IMG/VR virus record: IMGVR_UViG_3300027114_000004
Span: 1 to 55,590 of that record
Source: a virus
DNA: 55,590 nt
Reading direction: 5' to 3' (one strand)
The position numbers and the translations under genes were made by a program. Positions 31,177 through 40,300 of this stretch are shown here, one piece after another (positions within the stretch are counted from its first letter, which is position 1; each line of letters begins with the position of its first letter). Below the pieces are notes generated by a model. That model saw only the letters and a list, made by a program, of their open reading frames with translations. It made no database searches and had not been told where the DNA came from.

Positions 31177-33824
31177 AAATAACAATTCCTGTTTACTCAT
31201 TAAGCGGGGGTGTAAGCCGACAGCCAGACTCAAAGCGTACTCCCTTTGAGGCACAGGAGATTGATAACTGCTTCGTCACAGTAGAGAAGTCTATTGAGAA
31301 GAGAGCTGGCTTTAAGGTTCTTGATAGCAACACCGAAAACTATGATCTATCATTTCTTCCGTTAACTGTAGACCCAGCATTCGTTTGGTATACTATTAAC
31401 GATGAAAACAGATATCTCTTAATCATTGACCGTAGTGCATCAGGCGCAACAACAAATATCTTGTATGTTGTTAAGCTTACAAGCGATGGTTGGGTAAACG
31501 AAACACCAAACTTTCAGTGGGATTCAGAAGACCCGTCTCTAGAGTGGGATGGATCTACGGCAATTCTAGACGGAGATGTTAGATACCCAATCCATCAACT
31601 AGCATTACAAGAAGGTGGATTAGATACACTTCTTGTTAGATACAACACTGTAAAAGCGCGTGGTATTATTTCACGATACTCAAGAGCCTACCTTACACAC
31701 GAAACTGGAAACGCACAAGAAATCCTAAAGTCATTACAGTTTGGTACTTCAATCTTAATGTTGAATACCAAGGTATATGCTGGCTTTACTTCGGGGACCA
31801 ACGGAAAGACAGTAAACCTCAATGGTCAAGAAACAACCGAAGATGATCTAGTTGGTCGAGCTGTTACGTACTATACGTCAGCTCGAATCCGAAAGACAAC
31901 CAACGGTCGTTTGTATCCAGAAGGTACAACCCTAAACGATGGTGAGGCATGGGATACTGGCTTCATTGCTAAGCAGATTCCAGTTGAAGATTATATCTAT
32001 GGGGATTTTGATAAGCCTTGGTTGGGTCAATCAATGGCTAACTTCTCTGAGATTCGCTTTCCACCAGATAAGAATGACTGGAAGGCTATCAACAAGAACT
32101 TAGATACAACGCCTGTCGATGACAAAGCAAAGACCATGTTGGATCTTTTATACGATCCAGATGCTCCTCTAGGTTCTCTACAAGAAGGCGATGGAAAGGT
32201 CTACTTTACCGCAGCTCCATACCTTTCGGTTGATGCTGGATATTACCGTATCGTTTCTTTTCCAGAAACAGAAGCATATGATGGTTCTGTTATTGGTCCG
32301 GGAAAGCCATACACGCAACGTGTACGAACCCCCGATCACTGCAGCGTACTTGATAAAGCAAGAATGCCTCAGCGGATTACGTTCAACAACGGTAAGTTCA
32401 CGATGGCACCTATTGACTGGGCTGCTAGAACTATTGGTGACCGGGAAACAAATCCCGGACCCTCGCCATTCCTCACATCAACGAGACAAGCAAGACACAT
32501 TCAACTAACAGCTCTTGCTAACTTTAGAGATAGATTGTTTATTGCCGCTGGTGATATTATCTTCTCATCTCAACTTGGTGTATTAGAAGACCTATGGATT
32601 AAAGACCCATCAAACGTTACCACGGCTGACCCAATTGATATTCGCGCAGCGAGTAACTCATACGCTGAAGTTACAGCGATGATTCCATTCAATGCCTATC
32701 TATTTATCAATACAAAGTCAAATGTTCAGTTCGAACTAAAGGGCGATAGTAATCTAATCTCTCCACTCACAGCAGAAATCTCTGCGACAACATTCTATTC
32801 TACAGCTGAACTTGTTGATCCAATTAGCCTTGGCAGTAACATCTACTTCTGGGATAGCCAGAGATTGTACATTTACTTGAATCAAGATAGTAGAGAATTC
32901 AATACCGCCTTTGATTTATCACAGGGTATTCGAGGCTACTTGCCGTCTACCTTTAAGTCAATCGCTGTAGCCACAGCTAATAACCAACTCATTGCTGTAG
33001 ACGGTGCAAACACACACCACCTTTACTTCTATGGCTCACGTTTCATGGGTGATGAGATTCGTCAATCAGCATTCTGGCGATATACGCTATCGGATGTTGA
33101 AGACATTCAAAGTATCAATACTTATAAAACAATTCTGTATGCTATTACCAAGAGACAGACAACTAATGCAACTGCTTGGTATTTGCTTGCACATGATTTA
33201 GAAGACCACGAAAACCCAAGACTAGATAACTTCTCAGACATTGTTCTAACAGAAAGCAATTGCACAAGTGTTGGTATGACATCGACACTTATCGTTCCTT
33301 ACGTCTTAGACACCACACAAGATGTCTATGTTGTATTGGAAGAAGATTGGGAAGGTCTAGCCGGATCGGTCTTCAAGGCAGCTGCTAGCTCCGTTGTTGG
33401 GTTTAATACCGAACTTACTATTGCTGGTATCTCTTTACCAGACCATGTAGGAAAGACAGTATTTGTTGGTTCTGGTTTTAGAATGAATGTTGAGTTGTCC
33501 AAGCAATACTACAGACAGAATGATGGAAACATTATTGAGGGTGTTGCAAACCTTAAGACCTTACACATCAGGCACAACGACACGGGTACATATCGTGTCG
33601 AAGTAACCAGACGTGGAAGACCAACACCCCTTATCAGTGAATTCTCTGCAACCAATACCGAAACCACAGAATACAGAGAAGGTAACGGAACGTTTGTTGC
33701 TAAGGTATTTGGGTTTTCTGATGAGACAACGGTTCGTTTAATCTCTGATGGTGTTACTCCATGTAACATAACCCAACTAGAGTTTAGAGGAACCTTTAAT
33801 AAGAAATCAAAATCATTGAGATAA
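31173..33824 (+). CDS. Tail tubular protein B (T7 gp12-like nozzle)
   Basis: The protein (883 aa; T7 gp12 is 794) starts with YSLSGGVSRQPDSKRTPF, the strand-and-loop opening of gp12 proteins ('GGVSQQP' type). It also has RDRLFIAAGDIIFSSQLG and AYLFINTKSNVQFELKGD. It would form the hexameric nozzle of the tail tube, below gp11. The neighbours match T7 order. Confidence 0.95.
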   Translation: MKITIPVYSLSGGVSRQPDSKRTPFEAQEIDNCFVTVEKSIEKRAGFKVLDSNTENYDLSFLPLTVDPAFVWYTINDENRYLLIIDRSASGATTNILYVVKLTSDGWVNETPNFQWDSEDPSLEWDGSTAILDGDVRYPIHQLALQEGGLDTLLVRYNTVKARGIISRYSRAYLTHETGNAQEILKSLQFGTSILMLNTKVYAGFTSGTNGKTVNLNGQETTEDDLVGRAVTYYTSARIRKTTNGRLYPEGTTLNDGEAWDTGFIAKQIPVEDYIYGDFDKPWLGQSMANFSEIRFPPDKNDWKAINKNLDTTPVDDKAKTMLDLLYDPDAPLGSLQEGDGKVYFTAAPYLSVDAGYYRIVSFPETEAYDGSVIGPGKPYTQRVRTPDHCSVLDKARMPQRITFNNGKFTMAPIDWAARTIGDRETNPGPSPFLTSTRQARHIQLTALANFRDRLFIAAGDIIFSSQLGVLEDLWIKDPSNVTTADPIDIRAASNSYAEVTAMIPFNAYLFINTKSNVQFELKGDSNLISPLTAEISATTFYSTAELVDPISLGSNIYFWDSQRLYIYLNQDSREFNTAFDLSQGIRGYLPSTFKSIAVATANNQLIAVDGANTHHLYFYGSRFMGDEIRQSAFWRYTLSDVEDIQSINTYKTILYAITKRQTTNATAWYLLAHDLEDHENPRLDNFSDIVLTESNCTSVGMTSTLIVPYVLDTTQDVYVVLEEDWEGLAGSVFKAAASSVVGFNTELTIAGISLPDHVGKTVFVGSGFRMNVELSKQYYRQNDGNIIEGVANLKTLHIRHNDTGTYRVEVTRRGRPTPLISEFSATNTETTEYREGNGTFVAKVFGFSDETTVRLISDGVTPCNITQLEFRGTFNKKSKSLR

Positions 33825-33827
33825 TCT

Positions 33828-34733
33828 ATGCCTACAAATCAGACTTCAGTAACAACAACAGTACAAACAACGTATGTGTTACCGATCTCCTTCTCAGCCT
33901 TAACGATGGCAGATGGAATTGGAATGCAAGAACAGTTGTTAGTATTTAGACCAAACATTGACTCTATCTATGGGTCATCCCTAACCATTGAGGACTATCG
34001 CGGTCTTGGTCAAATCGCTTCCTCTTGGCTTACAATCAACACCACAACAAGACAGATTACGGGAATCTCTATTCCACCGTCAGCAACCTATACCCTCAGT
34101 ACTGGTGCTACGGTGGCATATCCAGCTCTTGTTGCGGCAGAGCCTCTTATTGTTTTACGCTCTGTGGTTTCATCAGAGCCTTATGTTGATTGGGTAACTG
34201 GATCAAGAATCACAGCTGACCAGCTTAATCTTAATACGTCACAGCTATTGGCTGTATCGCAAGAACTTAAGAATTCCTTAAGTGATAAGATTGGTCGTGA
34301 TGATTTTGATGCTATCGTTAACCCTCTCACAGAAGACTTGAATTGCAATACTAAGAAATTAACAAACCTTGCAACACCAACTTCAGCATCGGATGCGGCA
34401 ACTAAGGCATACGTCGATGACGCTATTAACACAGCCGTCACAAGCAAGCTTGGTCAAGCCAACGGTATTGCAACCCTTGATTCAAGCAACTTGCTAACCA
34501 CATCACAGCGTCCTTCCTCAACGTCCGTACTACCCGGATCATTCTTCTCTAAGGCCACCGCACCAGTTAGAACAACAGGTGGCGATGGTCTATACAAGCA
34601 TGGTTCAATCTGGTTCAATACATCAACTGGTCGGTTGTTTGTATACATTCCAGATGATCGGTATACTGGATTATTAGACACACATAACGGAGACATTGGC
34701 TATTGGGTCGATGTTTCCTCACCCGCATTGTGA
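33828..34733 (+). CDS. Tail fibre protein with T7 gp17-like adaptor N-terminus (301 aa)
   Basis: The N-terminal 130 residues have VLPISFSALTMADGIGM and VDWVTGSRITADQLNLNT, which fit the gp17 adaptor domain that docks to the tail nozzle. The segment after it (KKLTNLATPTSASDAATKAYVDDAI) is a common fibre shaft motif. The C-terminal 70 residues (GLYKHGSIWFNTSTGRLFVY) form a small beta unit. It is short for a whole fibre, so it probably serves as an adaptor for the following fibre proteins. Confidence 0.82.
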   Translation: MPTNQTSVTTTVQTTYVLPISFSALTMADGIGMQEQLLVFRPNIDSIYGSSLTIEDYRGLGQIASSWLTINTTTRQITGISIPPSATYTLSTGATVAYPALVAAEPLIVLRSVVSSEPYVDWVTGSRITADQLNLNTSQLLAVSQELKNSLSDKIGRDDFDAIVNPLTEDLNCNTKKLTNLATPTSASDAATKAYVDDAINTAVTSKLGQANGIATLDSSNLLTTSQRPSSTSVLPGSFFSKATAPVRTTGGDGLYKHGSIWFNTSTGRLFVYIPDDRYTGLLDTHNGDIGYWVDVSSPAL

Positions 34734-36174
34734 GGCATTCTTGGCTATTAACTTTCCAAACGCTCCAGCAGATGGAGCCACATACACTGAGGGTACTGTT
34801 CAATGGCAGTACTCCAGTTCTAATAATGCTTGGACAATGATCACCACGGGAACCGTTGGCATTGACAACGGGGTGAATCACGATCAAGAAGTTGTCTTCT
34901 TAGACCGTAACGTCACAAATCAAAACATTCCTACAGCTGGTGTTGGTCTTACCTATAATCCAACAACCAGAAAGCTTGGAATCAAGGCTAACGCATTTCA
35001 AGCAACCAACCTATTCGAACTCACGAATAGCTCAGACGTAGTTCTTTCTGCGTTCAATGCTAGGGGTATTCTCAACAAGGCTGGTCAGATTTATTACCAA
35101 GGTACTTCGCCAACGGTTGATGCTGCTGATACAGGTCAACTTTGGTATAACACGGCGTCTGGTACACTTAATATTTGGACTGGTTCCGTATGGTCATCTG
35201 CTGGCGGTGGTGTAGACATTGCCTCTAATCAGGTTATCACTGGTGCCAAGTCATTCTCAACTAACGTTACCTTGGGCAGCAGCGCATCTTTAGTTGGTGA
35301 ATCATCGTTGGTGTTTAAGCCAACGAACACCACAGCATTAACGCTTACAACCACAGCAGCAACCTTTGCTGTACCTGTAAACTTCTCAGCTGTTGGAGCA
35401 GACGTTAAGAACGCCGTTGTAACTAAGGCAGATAACATGACGGTTGATGGGGTTAAGACCTTTAGCGGAACAATCAATGCCGCTGCTGGTATTCTTATGA
35501 ACTCAGGTTCTGGAACAAGCAGAATCTTTGCATCAGCTGCCACATCAAGTGGTGCAATAACAAATAATCTAGTTCTTCAACCAAGCCAAAGTTCAACTGG
35601 CCGATACATTCAGCTCAATTCTAACTCAGATACTCTTGCATCGCAAGGTATTACAATTAGACCTAAGAATGAAAATAATCAAGGCGACTTAAACGTAATT
35701 GGTAATACAAAGATTACTGGTAATCTAGAAATTACTGGATCGTTTACCGTACCAACTACTGTTGCAACTATTGGTGCGACATCTATTGGCTCCTTTAAAT
35801 CACAACAGAGTGGCACAGGCGATGGCAATATTAATACCGTTCCAGTAGACATTGGACCACTCAGCTTTAGTCACACCCTTGATACCTCGACCTGGCTTCC
35901 TACGACAACCGTATCAAATAACTCATCTGCTCCTGTATCCTTTTATTACAAGCGAGAGCAAATAAAGAATACTGGTATTTCAACCTACGGTATTCATAAG
36001 TTTAAGGTCTTTGGTAATAAGTCAGTAGTTATTCCAATTACAAATTTAAGTGGAATGACCGCAGACCCAACGGCTTACGAACGAACTACAGTTGTCACAC
36101 ACAGCATAGCTGTTCAGCTAGCTGGTCAAACAGACGCACCCGTTATTACGAGTTTTACAATATGTCCGGGTTAA
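34711..36174 (+). CDS. Tail fibre protein (487 aa)
   Basis: I use the ATG at 34711 rather than the TTG at 34696; it overlaps the previous gene by 23 nt. The N-terminal FPNAPADGATYTEGTVQWQY is a beta unit seen in phage fibres, followed by GQLWYNTASGTLNIWTGSVW. The middle is a low-complexity Thr/Ala/Ser-rich shaft (FSTNVTLGSSASLVGES). The C-terminal 100 residues appear beta-rich. It would lie distal to the adaptor. Confidence 0.75.
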   Translation: MFPHPHCEAFLAINFPNAPADGATYTEGTVQWQYSSSNNAWTMITTGTVGIDNGVNHDQEVVFLDRNVTNQNIPTAGVGLTYNPTTRKLGIKANAFQATNLFELTNSSDVVLSAFNARGILNKAGQIYYQGTSPTVDAADTGQLWYNTASGTLNIWTGSVWSSAGGGVDIASNQVITGAKSFSTNVTLGSSASLVGESSLVFKPTNTTALTLTTTAATFAVPVNFSAVGADVKNAVVTKADNMTVDGVKTFSGTINAAAGILMNSGSGTSRIFASAATSSGAITNNLVLQPSQSSTGRYIQLNSNSDTLASQGITIRPKNENNQGDLNVIGNTKITGNLEITGSFTVPTTVATIGATSIGSFKSQQSGTGDGNINTVPVDIGPLSFSHTLDTSTWLPTTTVSNNSSAPVSFYYKREQIKNTGISTYGIHKFKVFGNKSVVIPITNLSGMTADPTAYERTTVVTHSIAVQLAGQTDAPVITSFTICPG

Positions 36175-36443
36175 CAGTCGAGCAGTTATTAGCCGTCATT
36201 ACGGCAGTTGTTATTCCTATTTCGGTTTCGACCTATTGGATCGCAAACCGTCTATCATCTCTAGAGACTGCACTTAAAATGCAAAAAGAAGTGACAGACC
36301 TAGAGCAAAGACAAGTTCTCTACCGTGTTGATAAACTAGAAAAACACGTCCATGAAATTAGAAACGTCTTACAAGCACTCACTTTTAAGTTAATGAGGGG
36401 AGATACATTGGATGACGATTTTAAGACTCCTACTGGTTTGTAG
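36162..36443 (+). CDS. Membrane-anchored coiled-coil protein, holin- or spanin-like (93 aa)
   Basis: Residues 8-30 are a transmembrane helix (LLAVITAVVIPISVSTYWI), followed by a charged coiled coil (DLEQRQVLYRVDKLEKHVHEI). It overlaps the fibre gene before it by 13 nt and the lipoprotein gene after it by 32 nt. Position after the fibre equals T7 gene 17.5 (holin). An N-terminal helix plus coiled coil could also serve as an inner-membrane spanin. Which role is right cannot be told from the sequence. Confidence 0.55.
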   Translation: MSGLTVEQLLAVITAVVIPISVSTYWIANRLSSLETALKMQKEVTDLEQRQVLYRVDKLEKHVHEIRNVLQALTFKLMRGDTLDDDFKTPTGL

Positions 36444-37029
36444 CTTTCTTTTTGGTTGTTCTTCGGTAAAGAAGATCCAAGAGGGTTCGAATACTATTAA
36501 CACAGCATCAACGACAACAACCAAGGCTTTGGAAGAAATTAAAGAAGCTGCTATTGTTGCCGATCATAGTTTAGAGGTTATCTATGAGAACGTCAAAGAA
36601 ATCCCAGCGGCAGAAGAAATCAAACAACACGTCGCAATCGCCTCAGAAGCCCAACAAACGATCATCGAAAGATCCGATCAAGGGCTTTTGGAACAGGCCA
36701 CGATCTCTTCGACAGTTAAAGAAATCATCGAGGCAACCTCGTCGGTGAAAGATGCAGAACCGTGGTGGGCTGTACTATTGCAGTACGCCTCAGTTGCGGT
36801 TATTAGCTTGGCTGTTGTAATTATCTTATGGCAGACAGGCGTTGGTTTAGTTATTCGACGGCTTATTGGATTTATTCCCACAGCCAAGAAGGAAGAAGCA
36901 AAGATACTAGATGAGGCTTTGTCCTCAGAGTCCGAAACAACTATCCGCGAAGCTGTCGCAATGCTTAGGGCTAAAGACCCAGAGCTAAACGAAGCTTTTA
37001 AACGGAGAAAGAAACGTGCCAAACTATAA
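36412..37029 (+). CDS. Lipoprotein with C-terminal-side membrane helix, u-spanin-like (205 aa)
   Basis: The N-terminus has a hydrophobic leader (LRLLLVCSFLFGC) with a lipobox at residues 13-16 and Cys16 as the lipid site. Residues 30-112 are helical and charged, and residues 119-148 form a transmembrane helix (WAVLLQYASVAVISLAVVII), followed by a 57-residue basic and acidic tail. A lipid anchor plus a later membrane helix is the u-spanin layout, which links outer and inner membranes in T1 gp11. The tail after the helix is longer than expected. It is overlapped by the preceding membrane gene. Confidence 0.6.
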   Translation: MTILRLLLVCSFLFGCSSVKKIQEGSNTINTASTTTTKALEEIKEAAIVADHSLEVIYENVKEIPAAEEIKQHVAIASEAQQTIIERSDQGLLEQATISSTVKEIIEATSSVKDAEPWWAVLLQYASVAVISLAVVIILWQTGVGLVIRRLIGFIPTAKKEEAKILDEALSSESETTIREAVAMLRAKDPELNEAFKRRKKRAKL

Positions 37030-37300
37030 ACGTACTGGAATTAAACCACCAGATCTTGATTTGCGTGGTAGAATTTCACGTATTTATACCAACAGCAACG
37101 GAGATCTGGTATTTGAATTTGCTACAGGAAACATAACTGTAGTTCAAGGCGGTGGTACCTCACCCGTCTCTTCTATTCTGGACGGTGGCAACGCATTAGC
37201 CGTCAACACAAATGATATTGATGGCGGCAACGCTCTTGCAAATAACGTAAATGATTATGATGGCGGCAACACAGACGCTAATGTCATCTTCCCACCATAA
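37016..37300 (+). CDS. Small structural-type protein with DGGN repeats (94 aa)
   Basis: The GTG at 37016 overlaps the lipoprotein gene. The N-terminus is basic (PNYKRTGIKPPDLDLRGRI) and the body has a short beta hairpin. The C-terminal 45 residues contain three tandem units (LDGGNALAVNTND, IDGGNALANNVND, YDGGNTDANV). Such DGGN-A/N repeats occur in phage surface and head-fibre proteins. The gene sits between lysis and fibre genes. Confidence 0.6.
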   Translation: MPNYKRTGIKPPDLDLRGRISRIYTNSNGDLVFEFATGNITVVQGGGTSPVSSILDGGNALAVNTNDIDGGNALANNVNDYDGGNTDANVIFPP

Positions 37301-37309
37301 GGATAATAC

Positions 37310-40300
37310 ATGAATGACTTAATTCGAATACGACGTGATACATATACAAACTGGCAATCAGCAAATCCAGTTCTTCCGTTAGGTGAAATTACATACGATA
37401 GAACCAACGCTGAAATTCGCGTTGGTGATGGTACGTCTAATTGGCTTGATCTTCCAACGATTGGCTCAGCAAGCCTTGCTGATGGAGACAAAGGAGATAT
37501 TGTTGTCTCCGCTGGTGGAACTACTTGGTCATTATCTTCAGCGGTTGCTGCAGATATCGCGGCAAAGTTAGAAGCATCAGATCTCAACCTCGGTACCTCG
37601 ACCACCCCAGCCACTACGCCGCTTCAAATTAGACGTGGTGCCACACTTAGCTGGACAGGCGTTATCCTAGCAGCTGGTGAAATTGGGTTTGACTCATTAC
37701 TAAACGAAATTCGTATTGGTGATGGTATTACCGACTGGGACAACTTAGATCCGGTTGGTCTTAATAAGTTACAGAATCTTTCACTTGAACAGATTGGGGA
37801 CGTTGAGGTTACAAATCTTAATCCCGGTGACTTCTTATCCCACGATGGAACAAATTGGGTTAATACTCCAATTACCTTCCCAGCGGTTGACCTTGACGAT
37901 CTAACTTCGGTTACTCTTACATCCCCAACTCTAGGTCAAATCCTACAGTTTAACGGATCAGTTTGGGTAAACGCTGCAGCACCAACTTCTGGTGGCTCTG
38001 GCGTAACTCTTGGTGTCAAGAACAACATCACTGTTGTTGGAGAAAACGATTGGCAAATCACAGCCAACAGTATTGAAACAGCAATGATTAAGAATGCCAA
38101 CGTCACGGCTGCAAAGCTTGGCGGTACTGGTATTACAGTCGCTGGTAAAGAGCTTTTAAATATCGCGGTTGCAGCTAACGATCAAATTCTAGTCTATAAT
38201 GAAGGTGAAGTTCGTTGGGACCCAACCGATCTTAATACCGCCGTTGGTGGCCCAGCCTTAAACGCTGTTGCTCAAATTACCAACGTTCCAAACGGAGTTC
38301 TTGGTATCTCCAACGAAGCTGTTGTTGATCCAAGTTTCCTTGGTTATGGTCACTTAACGACAGAACGTCAGGTACTTAGTAATACTTCTTGGATTCCAGA
38401 AGATCTCTATAAGAATCCAAACACAGAGACCGTAGCATATACGGATGGAAAGACCGCTGGTAACTGGACAACACTAACGACAACTGGTGCAGTTCAATTT
38501 AACTCACCCGGTCAAACAGCTATTATTTCCGCTAAAGCCACAACAGTTAATTCAACCGGACAACTTAAGCTTTTAGAAACAAGGAAGTTACTTGATACTT
38601 CAATCAAATTAACTTCTAGAGTTCGTGTACGCGGTACTGCTGTAAGCCCAAATACTAATTATGTTGTTGGTTTTTATACAACCACCGGAAACACAAAGAG
38701 ATTTGCTGCTGTTGGTATTAGACCAGGTCAAACAACATGGCATGTTATAGAAAAACCAGTAAGCTCAGAACCAGAATCCGTCTACGATAGTGGAATCAGC
38801 GCGCTAGAGTGGGTTAACATTGACATTAGTGTTAAAAACGGCTTGATTACGTGTCTAGTAAACGAAACCGTGGTTGCAATCTTAACAGCAGCTAACTTTG
38901 GAACTACACAATATAATATTGGTTGTTCTGTGTTTTGCGAAGCTTCAACAACACCACAGCCAGAACTTGAAGTTGATTACTTGCGTTGTTACATTGAAGA
39001 ACAGCCAACAATATCTACGAGATTACTTGAGCAGTCAAATGCTACTACTGGTGAAGTTTTAAATTGGAACGGTACTAGTTGGGAACCTACAGATGTATCT
39101 CAAACTGTTATTCCAGCTACTCTTGATGCCGTTTTTGAAACAAAAGATATTGCTAATGGCTTGCTTGGTATTTCAAATAATAGCCTTGTTGATCCAACCT
39201 TCTTAGGAAAATCCTATTTAACAAATACCCAACAAGTATTAACGAATACTGGGTGGATACCATCGTCGCTATACACTAACACTAATACACAAACAGTGGC
39301 TTATAGCGACGGAACGGATGTTGGTAGTTGGTCTATACCTACCCTCACTAGCGGTAGTGTGACTTTTAATCCAACTGGAATAATTGCGGCATACGCGGCA
39401 ACGGCGGATTCAACGGCCAGCGTAAAACTACCAACAATACAACGGATTACAGATACTGCGACAGATTTTACAGCAAGAGTTCGTGTTCGTGGTGCCTCAA
39501 TCACACCAAACACAAGTTATGTAATCGGTTTCTTTAGTTTAACACCTAGCACTAAGCTATATGCTGCGGTAGTTGCCAAAGATGTATCAACATGGAAAGT
39601 TATCTCTAAACCCAGCGCAACAGCAACAGAAACAAACACGACAGTTTCCGTACTAGGCTGGACCGATATTAGAATCACGACCAATAACAATCAAATTAAA
39701 TTTTATATTAACGGCACACTAATAACCACCGTTAATGCGTCTGATTTTATTGGTGTTAGCTTAAATCTTGGTTGCGCTGTTTATTGCGAATCAGCAGTAT
39801 CTCCACAACCAGAGCTTGAATTTTCTAGTTTACAAACCAATGTTATGGTTTTGCCTAATATTTCTCCACGAATTATTGAGCAAGACGGGGCAACCTCTGG
39901 TCAAGTCCTTTCCTGGAACGGAACAAAGTGGACCCCAGAAACTGTAACAACAGGTCCAGGTGGAGCCACAACTTTAAGTGATCTTACAGATGTTACCATA
40001 ACCACCCCAACACAGGGTCACTTCTTGTGGTACGATGCTGGCGAGTGGAAGAATAATTTTCTAACTCTAGATAAGGCATTCGATGTTGATGCGTTTACTG
40101 GGTTGGCAAATGAACAAGTTCTTGCCTATGATGCAAATACTAGTTTGTGGCAAAACAAAAACAAGATAACGCTAGATAGACTTTCCTTTAATTTCACACC
40201 TTCACCGTTTTCTGTTGTTGAGGGGCAAATCTTCTATGGGCAAACAGAACAAGCCATAGTAACTACCCTCAATGGAAACGTTAAGGCTAAGATTGGCTTA

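Noticed and set aside
36162-37029. Standard two-gene i-spanin/o-spanin pair
   Set aside because: The second product has a strong membrane helix at 119-148 in addition to the lipobox, which classic o-spanins lack, so the u-spanin reading fits better.
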